Source: Ceratorhiza oryzae-sativae (taxonomy: Eukaryota; Basidiomycota; Agaricomycetes; Cantharellales; Ceratobasidiaceae). Taken from it: a stretch of 64,000 bases of DNA. The DNA is taken from positions 372,001 to 436,000 of the forward strand of contig JARWMV010000253.1 in assembly GCA_030998015.1 (NCBI GenBank), read 5' to 3'. The notes beneath the pieces are model-generated. The model had not been told where the DNA came from. It was given only the letters and a program-made list of their open reading frames with translations, and searched no databases. Of this stretch, positions 1-12,756 are shown piece after piece. Positions within the stretch are counted from its first letter, which is position 1; the number at the start of each line of letters is the position of its first letter. The translations under genes were made by a program, and so were the position numbers.

Positions 1-857
1 TCCAACACTTTTAACTCTTTACCTCCATATTTCCACCGCATATGTTCTGAAGGAATAGAATTGCAGGATTTTATCTTCAAGATAGTTGTCTGACGCGGCT
101 TCACTCTAACTCCCTAAATGTGAAAGTGTCTGCCATACGTGGACAACGTGTTTTGTTGAGGTTTTTGACACCTGCAATTGGACTTGATATGTCATATAGC
201 GCAGCATTTGTACTCCTCAGGAGGCGTATGTTAGTCCGGAATGTAGGTTGCCCGTGTAATTCATAGATAGTAAGAGCTAGGGAGAGGGGAATTGGTTATA
301 CAAATATTAGGTTCGAAAATGATGTTCAAGACCAAGTTGGTTCACCGCAAAACTTGTTCCAAGACCAGCGAATCGAAATTTGTTTACCCGATAGCCGAGC
401 CCCCTGAAAGTGTCTAATCAGCACTGGGTACTACAAGTCTCCTTCCGCCCGCCATAAAGTAAGAACCCGAATCGATAACTACAATGAAATTACATCTATT
501 CTGTTGGATTATCAGTTGAGTAGCGCGTCGACGATTATGAGTATGTTCGCGGTTCAGCGTGCTTGTGGTCTCGGCCGCGAGCCACGTACACGTAAATAAC
601 CACATCTACAAATCACGATGCTGCTTCCACATTGTGGTCGCTACCCCGCTTAGCGAGGGCATTTTTAGGCGGGCAATTTACACTCGCCGATTAGGTTTTC
701 GTAGTTTACCATGCCTATGCAGGCTTGAGGTCGAGCAGTGTCATGACATAAGCATGCCAGCCTCGTGCAATCGGCGAGCAGGCGCCAGTGGGCCAGTTTT
801 CCTACTCCCCTCTACCATCACGAACCATCGACTCACGCAACACAAAAGAGCTCCAGT
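1..857. other. Left flank, no gene recognised
   Basis: Only short overlapping open frames without recognisable motifs are present. Base composition resembles the neighbouring host sequence. It may hold the 5' flank of the DUF6535-type gene that follows. Confidence 0.4.
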
Positions 858-3800
858 ATGATAGAGTCGATGCGGCGAAGGAGTATGTGTGCTATTCCGG
901 ATACAAACGCTGAGCGAGCGGCAGCAAGACTCACTCAGGAACAACGCGCGAATAGTGGTAGCCCCATACATGAGGTATGTCGAGCTGATGCGCTCGCTCT
1001 GTCTCGCTAGGTCTATGAGCGGCGGCTGAAAACCCTGCAGATCCCAGTCAATGAACAGGATGCTGGTAATCCTACGTCTGAAACCAAACCTGAATCCGGG
1101 ATGGCGCCTAACGAGCCACACAAGCAGGTGGGTAGATACGTATCAGATGAGGTCATTGTCTCACCATGCCTGTACGAATAGGGCTTGGGCGTGCCTTTTG
1201 AACAATACGATGGGATGGGAAAGGAAGCGCGAGTATGGAAGACGTATGTAGCAGACACCGATCGATCGGACAAGGAGATGGTTGAAGGACGCAACAGGCA
1301 AGTGCATCAGATACTCCTGTAGAAAGTTATCCCCGGTAATGAAATAAACCCATAGCTCCCTGGACGTGTTACTTAGTAGGTATCTTTGTATTCGCTTTGT
1401 TGGCTAGCCCTCACGTTTTGATTGTAGTCTTCGTAAGTCTCGCTCAACCCGGCTCAAATCATCCCGCTGCTGAACGTAGATCGCCAGGCTGCTCTGTTCT
1501 CTGCTATATCTACGGCGTAAGTTGAACTGGTTCAACACGCATCTGCCGTTACATATTGACCATCCCTCAAATTCGAGATAGGTTCATCATCGAAAGTCTC
1601 GGTGACCTCAAGCCAGATCCCGCAGACTCATCCGCGCACACTCTGCTCCTCATGTCCCAGACACTTGTTGCTATCGCCAACCACCAGCCCGCCCCGGTGC
1701 CTGCTCAAGACCAGTCGTCTCCCGCCCCGTTCACTCCGTCTCATTCGGCCGTCATTGTCAACATACTCTGGTTACTCTCGCTCTCTCTGAGCGTCGCTGT
1801 GTCACTCATCGCTATGCTGGCGAAAGAGTGGTGCTACAAGTTCATGTCGAATCGAGTCGGTCCGATGTATACGCAAGGAAGGCGACGACAGAAGAGGTGG
1901 AACGGAATGGAGCAATATAAGATGCAAGAGATTCTCGGGTTCCTGCCCTGGGTGATGCATGTGGCTCTATGTAAGGGCGCCTTTATGACGTAGGTCTATG
2001 CTGACGTGAGTCGGAACAGTGCTCTTTGCGGTGGGGCTTTGCATATACCTATGGGACATCAATATGAGAGTGGCTATGCCAGTTACAGTGATAACTGCAT
2101 TGGTAGCCTGCTTATACGCTTGGACAACTATAGTTCCAATGGTTCATGAGTTCTGTCCCTACAGTACGCCAATGACTCCAGCAAGCAAGGTCGTAATCTT
2201 CGCAATATTGAAAATGCTAGTGAGACTACTGGAAACCATTCGATTTGAGGTGCGGGACTATGACCGAACTTTGTGGGATAGTTGGAAGTTGGCTTTGAGG
2301 GTTATCCTTGACCCCTTGACTAAAAAACTCAGGACCCACACCCAGAAACTGGTGCAGGACGGAGAACTTGACCCCATAATGGATAACGTGACAAGTCAAA
2401 TGCTCGCCTGGATGATCACCAACTGCGAAGACCCGCGTTCAGTTGATACTGCGCTTTGTGCAATTGGCTGGGCACCACCCAATTTGCCACTTGGGCCCCT
2501 CATAAAGTGTCATGCACTGGAGCGTGTAGTTGGAAGCTTAGACGCGTGTTTGAGCATGAATTCGGATTCTGGGCTATATCAGCTTAGGACCAGAGTATGC
2601 GACTTCTAGTACAGTTTCTTAACCGAGCTCTCGTCGTTCTTTTATCCCACAGTGGACCGAACGATCAGCCCCAATCCACTGCCTCCCAACAATCGCCATG
2701 GAGTAATGTTCAGTCTAACGTAGAGGCGAACAAAAAACCGGGTGTCGGCCTATTGTGAGCTTGGATCAGATCCAGAACATTGTACAATTACTCACTCTCA
2801 ATTTCACGTTGTTAGCTACTTTTGGTCAACACAAGAAATTGAAATAGATCGTTATATAGGGGCGCCCCTACAATTCTATCGCTGCAAGTTTTATGATTGT
2901 GTCACTGCGAAAATTCCCACAATGGATGCAACCATGCCACCCCTGTATCCGACTGTCCATACAGGCCCTGATCTTTCCAATATCATTCATCCTTGCGCAG
3001 CAGCCTATGATCCTGGTCAGCCCGCTAGAGCTCAACACGTCCCCCAATCAATCTTAACGCTACCCATGCTATTCCAGGCTAGCGCAGATTATCTGATTCA
3101 TAAACTTTGGGAAGGGGGGAAATTCAGGAAATCCCTGCTACCTGCAATACTTGTTGATATATTCCTCACTAACCGAAGGACTGCGCAGGATGTTGCTCGC
3201 GCTGCAGCAATCGTCCTATGTGCCGCCGCGTTTTCTGGTGATCGCAGGCGCATAGACCTCCCATCCAGTTGGCTTCGTGATGGGTTGCAACTTGGCCAAC
3301 AGCTGCTACAGTATCATCTAGACAATAAGCCAGATGATGACACGGCAGACCAACTGTTCGTCTTTGGGGTTCTTGGACACCTCCCCTATGTGGATGGTTT
3401 ATTCTATGATGTTGAAAACGCTGGTATAGAGAAGTTCCTAAATTTTATAGCGGAGGTTGGATTGCTTCGAAGCCGCAACAACGCTGAACCTGGGAGTGCA
3501 ACGTATGGCAATTACGGTGCGCGATATTCATTCAAATGGCGACAAAGCAAAGTTCATATAATTGAGGACATGTTTGCATTGCCGTGGTTTGCGGGGACAA
3601 ATACTAGGCGTTTCCTCGAAGCACTTGCGAGTTGCGACGCGATTTATGAACATGAATCGCTTGTTGGTTGTGTTGTCTTCTCGCTTTTCGGTCACATGCG
3701 ACGTGGCTACTTAGGATCCCCCAAACGACTCTACCGGATAGCTCTCGTTGCACTCAACCACGCAAATTCAGGAGAGCTCCAAAATCTTTGCATTAATATA

Positions 3801-4319
3801 ATCAACTATCACAAGATTGATATGAGTCCATATGAGCTGCCGCAGGAGATAAAACTATTACAAACACTGTATCGGACCATGCCGTATGACCGAGATGGCG
3901 TGGCTCACGCTGCTCTTCGTCACTTCCGCCTCATTCTTGCTGACTTTATGTTACATCCTCGTTTCACCCTCCGGGAACGTCAATCGGCTCTCCGCGAGCT
4001 TCTGAAAGACTCCGGTTGGCACACGTTTGAGCAACGTTCCAGTCCACTCTGCGAGCAAGATATAGTGTCGCATGTCGAGGAGGTCGACGTGGCGCGGTCA
4101 GCACTTGAGGGAAGGAACCGTACGATGCAGTTGGTGGCGGATTTCTGTGAAGTCGGCTTAATCCTGGACGATCAGGCGGACACCGATGAGCAACGGACAA
4201 AGAAATGGGAGACGAGATGGAGCGAACTGAAACGCGAGATCGGGCAAAGCGATGACAACGACCTGGGCTTGGCTGTGGAAGCGTTGATGTCTAGCCGACG
4301 GATACCCAGCGCAACATAG
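858..4319 (+). CDS. DUF6535-type multi-exon protein, possibly decayed
   Basis: The function of this family is unknown; I recognise it as the DUF6535-type proteins common in agaricomycetes. Proposed exons are 858-974, 1011-1127, 1182-1297, 1356-1375, 1428-1432, 1488-1516, 1582-1970 and 2020 onward. The motif order KEARVWKTYV, SLDVLL-IFAALFSAISTAFIIES, DLKPDPAD and a hydrophobic WLLSLSLSVAVSLIAMLAKEW segment followed by LLFAVGLCIYL suggests a membrane-anchored N-terminus. A 525-codon frame (2742-4319) forms the soluble C-terminal part. Exon sizes 116/20/5/29 match the minus-strand paralogue at 14291-17533. The intron after 1297 starts with GC (CAG|GCAAGT). Oddities: in-frame TAG codons at 2607-2609 and 2721-2723 must be spliced out (a 129-nt GT-AG intron 2595-2723 would keep frame) or they mark decay. 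The first intron (36 nt) is unusually short, so the true start is uncertain. Confidence 0.65.
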
Positions 4320-4802
4320 GGTCCTAGTGAGCGGTGCACCAGGACGACAGCTTGATACACTTTCTGTCTAGTAGTGGTAATGGACATTTTATGTTTCTTG
4401 AGGCGACTGTAAACTATGTACCGCAGCGCGGACGCATGAATAAGACCTGAGATTGTTTTGCTTTCAGTCTTGCTGGTGCGAAGTATCGTTGTGTAGAACA
4501 AGTGCTGTATTGTAAAGGTTCTTCTTTACGACCACGGATCAGCACGTGAATGTTTGTGCTAAGCATATATTTGAGGCAGACATTAAATCTGACCGTACGG
4601 GCCGAAGACGCTCTCGTCAACGGGAGGACCGTCGTAAATGCACCTAAAAATCACCAGGATAACAGGCAAGATACCGGCTGCTGGGAAAAGGAGGATAGAG
4701 GACAGACGAGAATCGAGTGCAATGTAATACACTCCTCTTGCAACAAGAGCAGGCACTCGGGTTGCTAAATGCGCGGAGACATCGTGATTTGGACTGTGTA
4801 CC
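4320..4802. other. Intergenic, presumed promoter/5' UTR of adenylate cyclase
   Basis: There is no gene-like frame here. The stretch separates the DUF6535 stop from the cyclase start, which sits in a good context (ACC before ATG). I see no clear TATA box. Confidence 0.4.
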
Positions 4803-7800
4803 ATGACGTTTGGCCCTGTGGATGACAATGGAAGCTTCTGGGCGCTAGCGTCGATCACTCCGGAACCGGACAATGGAGGCACGGGCAAAGGCATCGCTGG
4901 CACGGACGTGTTGCCTGAACTCGACCACGAGGTCTGGACGACGAGCACGACACCGACGGCGGACACGATGGCACAGACGCAGCGCTGGGGCAGCACCAAC
5001 GGCAACGGGTCGCATATCGCTCACTCGTGGGGCCAGGACGCGGGTGTGAGCGCGGGAGACAGCTCGGCGATCGCCCCGTGGCTGGAGGCTGGCGCGGACG
5101 GCGGGTCTGCGATGCCGACGACGCTCGAGCCGGTGAGCACGGGTCAAACACATGGGGTGCTCCTCGGCTAACGCACAACAGTCGTCGCCGCCTGCCACGA
5201 AACGCAGCTTTCTGAGCTCCAAGGCGTCGCTGCATCCGGCGTCTCACCAGCCCAGTGTGGGCTCATTGTTCAAGCCATCCAGGCCGGGCGACCTGAACGA
5301 GACAAGCACCGGCTCGCTGACTCCACCCGCGGTCGGATACGGCGAAGGAGGTCCAGGCGCCGGCAAGAAGGCAAAGGGGCTCTTCAGCCTGCTCAAGCGC
5401 AAGGCAAGCAAAGCAAACGTACGGCCCGGTTCGGCTGGAGCAGAAGAAGGTACGGACTAGTGGGCTATTCCGTGAACGCGGCTGATAGTATATACAGACT
5501 CGTATCACATCTATTCCCAGTCATCGCTATCGCTGGCCGGACCATCATCCATCTCGTCGAGCACCGTGCCACCATCCCCTCCCCCAAACGTGCCCAAAAA
5601 GAGCCGCAAGACATCGCGGGCGCGCAATGCACAACCACACCCGGTCGCAGAGTTTACGCTCGACACGAACCTGGACGAGATGGAAGGGATTATCGCCCGA
5701 CCGGGACCGCAACACCCTCCATGGCACGAAGACGGGCCCGAAGCCGGGATGCACATCGTGGGCCCGACGGGAATAACTGGGGTGCAGAGTCCAACAGCAG
5801 CATTTTTCACGGATCCGTTCTCGCGCAACGCGTTCCCTCCCACTAGTCCCAGCAGCGGGAACACGGTAGTCCCTCGGCCCACAATAGAGCCCCTGTTGCA
5901 GGCAAATGGACATCGGCCTGGATCACCGACAGCCGGAGTTGGGCCGTTGAGCGGGATTGGTAGGTGATGATTGATTCAGATGACAGATGGAGACTGATGA
6001 ATGCCATCAACTTGACGCTCGCCTCTTTCCGGTCGTGTTGCATCCCCAAACGTCCCTTCTCTTGTCCAGCACGAAACATACCCTCACCAACGCTTCCTCG
6101 ATCCGACTGGGCTGCACCCGAGTCCTGGGCAGTCGACGGCACCGGACCGAAAGAAGACGACTACAGCTCCGAGTCAGACGATGCGCTCACCCCGTCCAAC
6201 AATACAATTACCGGCTCACTTCCGGGTCGCTCTGACAGCATCGCTGGGAGCGTGAGCACATCCCGAATGTGGAAACCGCCCGGAAGTGCCGGCTCAGATG
6301 GGGGCGCAACACGTGTAGGGCTCCCTGATCCGTCAAAACGCGGAGACACGCGGTTGAATAGCGCGGGGAGCGTGAGGTCGTACGGCCCCGGTGTGCCAAG
6401 GGATGCAAGCGCCAGCGGCTTGAATGGGTTCGGGCCCGGGATGGGAGCGAGGGGGAGTGATGCGACTTTTATCAAGAATTGGCCTTCCAGCGTGAGTTTG
6501 ATTCTTGTTCGACGTGGATTGAAGCCTGAATTTGGGTAGTTCAACGTGCGAGTTTACCGTACTGACGGGACATACCATGTGGTATCCTGTCCTCTTCAAA
6601 CAACAGTGGCTGGGATGCACTACGCGCTTGGCAGGAAACTCGGTTTACCAAAGGAATCGCACAGGCTACATCTATGGGAGCGAAACAGAGGTACGAGAAT
6701 ACCCTCCTCTTGGTATCACCCACTTGGACTAATTTTATCCGTTAGAACGCGCGTTGGGGAACCACGAGCGACCGGCGCTCATCATGCGGCGACGACTTGA
6801 ACAGGCAGGCTATGACGAGATTGATCAACTCGAGATTATTGGCGGCGAAGATCTCCGATTCCTGCTCCGCTTTGTTTATAGGTCCGTCAACCTTGGTGGC
6901 CCTGGGATTGACGAGGAAGAATTGTCGTTCGACACATTCGAGCGAGTAGATCTTACGGGACGAGGCCTCCAGACGGTACCCATCGTGTTACATCGGCACG
7001 CAAGCACTATTACATTCCTGAATCTCAGCAAGAACCCCTTGGTCGATCTTCCATTAGACTTTATTCAGGGATGCGACGAGCTTCGAGAGTTGCGCCTATC
7101 AACGTGCTCCCTCAAGCGAATTCCCGCGAGCGTCCAACATTCGACAAGTCTCCATTGGCTCGATCTGAGCTGTAACCGGATCGTCGATCTCGAAAATGCT
7201 GGACTGGACAACATTCCCGACCTTCGCACGATCAAGCTCCAAAATAACCGGCTGACAGGGCTCCCCTCGTACTTTGCTCAATTAAACTCGATGCGCTATC
7301 TCAACATCTCAAATAACAAGCTCGAGGTCGTCCCGCCAGTGGTCTGTTCCATGCGAAGTCTGATCGACTTGGACATGAGCTTCAATTCCATTAGCGTCCT
7401 GCCTGACGGGCTTGGGAATCTTTGCGTGCTCGAACGATTGGTCGTGGTCGGGAACCAGATCTCCGCGTTTCCCGAAGAAATATCAAAGCTCGAAAGGCTC
7501 AAATGGGTCGACTGCCGACGCAATACCATCGCAGACCTTTCACTCGTCACGCGCCTGCCGAGTTTATACACCCTTCGCGCGGACCACAACGCGTTTCTCG
7601 TACTCGATCTGCCGGTCGCGAAATCCTTGCACACGTTCGAGGCCAGCTTCAACTCGATCACGCGGTTCACACTCTCTGGTAGCGAAATCGAAACTTATGC
7701 TCTTAACCATCTCGACTTGAGTCATGCCAAGCTCTCGAGTCTCGAAGAGGACATTTTCAAACAACTCCCCCAGCTCACCCAGCTTCGGCTCGATTATAAT

Positions 7801-10800
7801 AAATTCAAGACTCTGCCATCCTCGATCGGGAAAATCGCCTCGCTGACCTCCTTGAGTTGTACGAACAACGATTTGGCGAGTTTGCCCGAGTCTATTGGGG
7901 CGCTACAAAAACTTAGGCGGCTGAACGTTCGGAACAATAACATCCAAAAGGTCCCGGTGGAGATATGGTACTGCGAGGAGCTCCAGGAGATCAACTGCAG
8001 TTCAAATTTGCTCCAGGTGTGGCCGGATCCGCCTGTCCCGAACGGGAGCACTAGCGAACGCAAGGGCAGCGGGGCGGGACTAGCCGAAGGCGTAACGGGC
8101 GTAGCCGCAAAGCCTGTGCCACCCCTTGCGCTCTCCCTGCAACGACTCATGCTGGCGGACAACCAACTCCTCGACGACGTCTTTCATCCGCTCGCCATCC
8201 TACGAGACTTGCGCGTCCTGAACTTGTCGTTTAACCAGATCTCGGAGATGCCGTCGTTTAGGCTTCAGACGTTTGCTCAGCTGGAGGAGTTGTATCTGAG
8301 CGGGAACAGACTGACGAGTTTCCCCGCGGACGATTTAGAACGACTCCAAAAGTTGAACGTGCTGTTCTTGAACGCCAACAAGTTGCAGACGCTTCCCGCG
8401 GAGCTCCGAAAGGTCAAAAAGTTGACGTCGCTTGATGTGGGGAGTAATGTGCTGAAGTATAACATGGCGAATTTCCCATTCGACTGGAATTGGTGCGTGG
8501 GTATATATTTGTGGGCGGATTAGCGCTAATTTGGGCCCTTTCAGGGACTTTAACCGTGATCTTCGTTATTTGAATCTGTCGGGTAACAAACGGCTCGTTG
8601 TCAAGCCCCTGGATAACAAGATGTCTCCTCCGAGCAACGCCGGGCGTTCTGGTGACAAGCAAGACAATGGGTTCTCGGTGCTTCGAGATATTCGCGTCCT
8701 CGGGCTGATTGATGCGACGGTCATGGTACCATCAGTCCCGGACGAATCCGACGAGCGCCGTGTGCGGACGTCGTTTTCCGAGATCAATGGCATGGCTTAC
8801 GGGATTTCGGATACGCTTGGCAAGCTCGAACAGTTAAACACATTTGACCTGGCCGTGCCCCATTTCCGTGGTCGCGAGAACGAGTGTTTGTTTGGGATCT
8901 TTGGTCGGGCAGCTCCGGTGGCGAACAGCAATCGACTGGCCAAATACCTGCACGAAAACTTTAGCCAGACGCTGCTTGGCTTCCTCAAGTCGCTCAAGAC
9001 GGATCGAGGAGAAACTACGCCCGACGCGATACGCCGCACATTCCTATCATTGAACAAGACGTTGTACGATCATCTTCTCCCACCCACTAGTACCGTGCGC
9101 AAGATGAGCCAAGCCTCGACTACCGCTGCCACCAAGACGCTAGATCCGATGAGCCTCAAGGCAAGCGCTGCTGCATGCGTAGTCTATTTCGTGGACAAGA
9201 TGATGTACGTCGCAAACGTCGGCTCTTCTCTTGCCGTCATTTCGCGTCGCGGAACACCCCATGAACTCTCACGCAAGCACGACCCCTTTGATCGAGAAGA
9301 AACCACGCGAATCCGAGCGGCCGAGGGCTGGGTCTCGCCCAAGGGCTTCGTGAACGATGAGCCAGACTGCGACGAGTCACGCGCATTTGGAGCTTACCAT
9401 CTCCTTCCCGCTGTGAATGCTCGGCCGGATGTGCATTCCTGGCAGTTGACGGACTTGGACGAGTTTGTGATTATCGGGAACAGAGGGCTATGGGATTACA
9501 TGGATCCTCAGACCGCGGTGGACATCGTGCGTGATTCGAGGGCGCGGCGCGAGGAACCGATGATATCTGCCCAGACGCTTCGCGATCACGCCATTAGCTA
9601 CGGTGCAGAGGGCAACACGATGGTCATGGTCATCTCTGTGTCGGACAAGTTCACGAGCAAGGCAGCGGATACAACCGAGTCGGATGCCATACTCGCGCTC
9701 AAGCGGACAGTCCAACCCCGGCGAAGTGACTTGGTCGCAGATCGCACGCTGAATCGTCTAGACAAGGAGGTTCCGCCTCCTGTGGGGCAGATTGCGCTCG
9801 TGTTTACAGATATCCGAAATTCGACCAGTTTGTGGGAGAAGAACCCGGGCATGAGCTCGGCCATGCGCACACACAATAGTCTTTGTCGGCGTCTGCTTCG
9901 GCTATGCGGAGGCTACGAGGTCAAAACCGAAGGCGACGCATTCATTGTCTCGTTCCAGAGCGCTCCTGCTGCGTTGCTGTGGTGCTTCAACGTCCAGACC
10001 GGGCTCTGCGATGCGGATTGGCCAATCGAGATTCTCGAGTCGGAAGACGGCAAGGAGATTTTCGGGGAAAACGGAGAGATACTGGCGCGTGGATTGTCCG
10101 TGCGGATGGGTATCCATTGGGGTGCCCCTGTGTGCGAGGCAGATCCGATCACTGGGCGAATGGACTACTTTGGGCCGATGGTCAACCGTTCCGCCCGTGT
10201 GAGCGCCACGGCTATCGGAGGAGAGATCATGATCAGCGGGGACGCACTCAAGGAGATCAGGTATTGGCTGCAAAATACCGAAATCTCCAACGAAGAGGGC
10301 GAAAAGTCTGAAATTGTCCGAGTCGTGGAGCAGCTAAAGATGCTCGATCCGGTCGTCACTGAAGTGGGTGAGCGCCGTCTCAAGGGGCTCGAGGTGCCTG
10401 AGCTGTTGTCGTCGATCTTGCCGAGGTCCCTGGTGGGACGGTGGAAACTTTCCCAGTCGACTAATACACCTGCTGCCGCGTCTCGTGTTCAGTTTAGCGT
10501 CGAGCAGATCCGTCAGCTTGGGATGCTTTGCGCCCGGTTGGAAGCGCTTTCGAGTGGGCGGGTGTTCCGTGATATCGCGCTCCGACGAAATCCATCCGCG
10601 CCGAGTCTCAGCCAGATACAAGAAGCGGAGAACACCATCATGTACGCGAACCCCACGCTATTGATGCCGGACATTCGCAAAGATGCCTCGGACGAAGACC
10701 TGTTGACTATTCTCGACTCACTCTCTCTCCGCATCGAAAATGCGCTTGGTAACATGCAGCGCCACCAGATCAGCGGTTATGACGAGGTTTTGTCCCAACT

Positions 10801-10876
10801 TGGCGCGGCTATTCGACTTGATCCTAGTATGATTATGCAGGCGTTGGTTATGTTCCAAGGAATCACTACACGATAA
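4803..10876 (+). CDS. Adenylate cyclase, fungal Ras-associated type
   Basis: Makes cAMP from ATP; in fungi this peripheral-membrane enzyme is driven by Ras and G-alpha. Exons: 4803-5132, 5182-5449, 5498-5959, 6070-6491, 6540-6690, 6746-8492, 8545-10876. All phases agree and total 1904 codons including the stop, close to the family's usual ~2000. Domain order by residue: low-complexity Ser/Pro/Gly N-terminus (1-490) with the conserved TLDTNLDEMEGI patch; Ras-association domain (~495-590, RVYRTDGTYHVV); ~20 leucine-rich repeats (~605-1125); PP2C-like domain (~1200-1495), where the usual DG of the metal motif reads GIFGRAA, so probably not a phosphatase; class III cyclase domain (~1539-1700) with both metal-binding Asp contexts, FTDI and EGDAF; and a ~200-residue tail. 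No frame damage was found. Five of the six introns are 48-55 nt; the one at 5960-6069 is 110 nt. Confidence 0.96.
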
Positions 10877-11187
10877 ACTTGCTTCGTTAGATCTTTTCTA
10901 GTTCGATCTGTGTGTATATATTATTTGTATTTTGCAGAATAGGATTGTTCCGCCCGGACGTCGCCATGTGAATCCGGACAGCGTCCGAGTATCCAAGGCA
11001 GCAGCATCCGTTGCTCGCTTCGTTTGGGAATGTGCGTGATGCCGCGGCTCTCGCATACCGTTGACACCAGAGTTCAGACACTTCATAGGCACGGGCGATG
11101 CTCTACTAGCTGCATTTTGCCCCTCCCAGACGCGAGTCGCCTGGGTCCCTTCAAGGCTGGATCTTGCCACACTCTTTACTATTTATC
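10877..11187. other. Intergenic between cyclase and RGS gene
   Basis: 311 bp without a gene-like frame. It must hold the cyclase 3' end and the promoter of the RGS-type gene. No distinct motif was seen. Confidence 0.4.
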
Positions 11188-12756
11188 ATGGATTTCCTCG
11201 GAGTCAAAAGGGCTTATCGCCCACCAACATATCAGTGCTCCTGGTGGACTGCGTTATGTAACCTTCCTCGCCGAATCGGCGCCCCACCCGCAGCTGAGGG
11301 CAAACACAAACATCGCTCTTGTCATAGTCAGTCATTTCGCCCCCTCAAAACGGTCGAATACTAACACACTTCTAGTCGTTCCCATATTCCGTGTGACCCT
11401 TGAGGATGTTTTGGACGGAAGACACCTCCCCCTCTGAGCTTGAAAGACTTTGAAGAGTATCTGCTGTTTGAAGAACGATCAGCCGAAAATTTGTGAGTTT
11501 TTATCCTCTTGCATAACGATTAAACTCAATCGCAGACAGGTACTTTGTACTGTGGTTGAAAGAGTGGGTCGACAATCACAAACATCGAGTAATACTAACG
11601 GCTTGCACAGATACACCAAACGACACCGAGCTTGGTTTGCAACTGCCACCAGCCACTCGCGCTCACTCGCTCTATCCTTTACCCGAGCGAAATCGACGTT
11701 CTTTTCTCACTCTTCTGCACACGAACTCAACCTAGCTTCGATTCTCATCTCCGACTTTCTTATTGCTGCCGAAGGACAACCCCATCCTATGCCCACGATT
11801 TTCAACCAAATATCACGCGAGGTGGAGCATATGCTTCGCGAATCACTGCTTCGATTTGTTGCCTCGCGAACAAGAAATGCAGGCAAGCAACGGGTATGGT
11901 GTGCTCTCATCGGAGGCATTGGCGTGAGTTTGATTGCACTCGCACCGCTGCTAGTGGGCATTCTGGGCCATAAACCACGTGCGCTCCGACTAGCTGCCCT
12001 GCCGATTCTGTGGATCGGAGCAACCGTCTTTCTTAGCTCGATCCATGGCATTTGCTTTATCATTTATATTCTCGGCGACGCCCGTCAACTGTATCCTTTT
12101 GAACTTGCCAGACCCACAATTTCGCCACCTCGCCCAGTCGATCCCCGACTGTTGTGCACGTACCTGAACAAATCTCCGGATTTACACTTGGTCACGCATA
12201 TACCCAGTTACCGATATGGAAAAGTTGGCACTGGGTTCCCTCAATATCCAAGTATCTTCGCCATTCCCCGAATCGCCGACAACCCTCCCCAAAGCTGTCG
12301 TCGCTTCTCGCCTTCAGCATTCTCGCAATGTGTCAACTAGTTCGGGGATGAGCATCCCTACCATTCCGCCCTACTCGCCTTCTGCCGCCTTTGACACCGC
12401 GCCGTTTATCGCTCCGTTTGATACTCGCTCGCTCGACGAGAAAAATCCTTGGCCAGCTCCACCTCCCTTTAATTTTGACGATTTACCAGGACGCCGTCGG
12501 GTTATACCCCGACAGCGTTCCTCTCGCTCAACCTTCCCACCGAATCGTTTTGTTCTCGCGTCGTGCGAGGAATGAAGCGGGGTGGGAATTCGTCGACCCC
12601 TTTTATTGCTCCCCTGACGCGCGTCTGGAGCCCGATTATCACCGCGCACAGTGGGAGATTGTAGTAAGAAGCGCGGCGGTTGCATTGATATTTTCAGCTA
12701 TTGTGGTCGGCGCTGTGTTGGCTGTACCTGTCCACAGCTGGGCTCCTATGAGCTAA
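11188..12756 (+). CDS. RGS-domain membrane protein, Rax1-like
   Basis: Proposed exons start 11188-11326, 11376-11492 and 11540 onward; introns of 47-49 nt carry CTAAC branch sites, and a further intron ends just before 11588. The order LEDVLDGRH, SLKDFEEYLLFEERSAENLY, FVLWLKEY is a typical regulator-of-G-protein-signalling start. Downstream come a helical RGS remainder and three strongly hydrophobic segments (around 11900-11960, 11990-12075 and 12660-12735), as in Rax1-type proteins. Such proteins accelerate GTP hydrolysis by G-alpha or mark cell poles at membranes. The gene lies 311 bp behind the adenylate cyclase, a possible target of the same pathway. The frame slips by one base in the C-run near 11425-11432, and the exon path between about 12120 and 12600 switches frame in a way I did not resolve. 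Either introns were missed or the copy is damaged or mis-assembled. Confidence 0.75.

Noticed and set aside
1376..1387. Eroded micro-exon in the first DUF6535 gene (ATCTTT next to the 20-nt exon)
   Set aside because: A proper micro-exon with good splice sites is found further on at 1428-1432, so no erosion needs to be invoked.
4845..5247. Minus-strand open frames of 125-130 codons opposite the cyclase N-terminus
   Set aside because: They are shadows of the G/C-rich cyclase exons with no motif and arginine/serine-biased composition.
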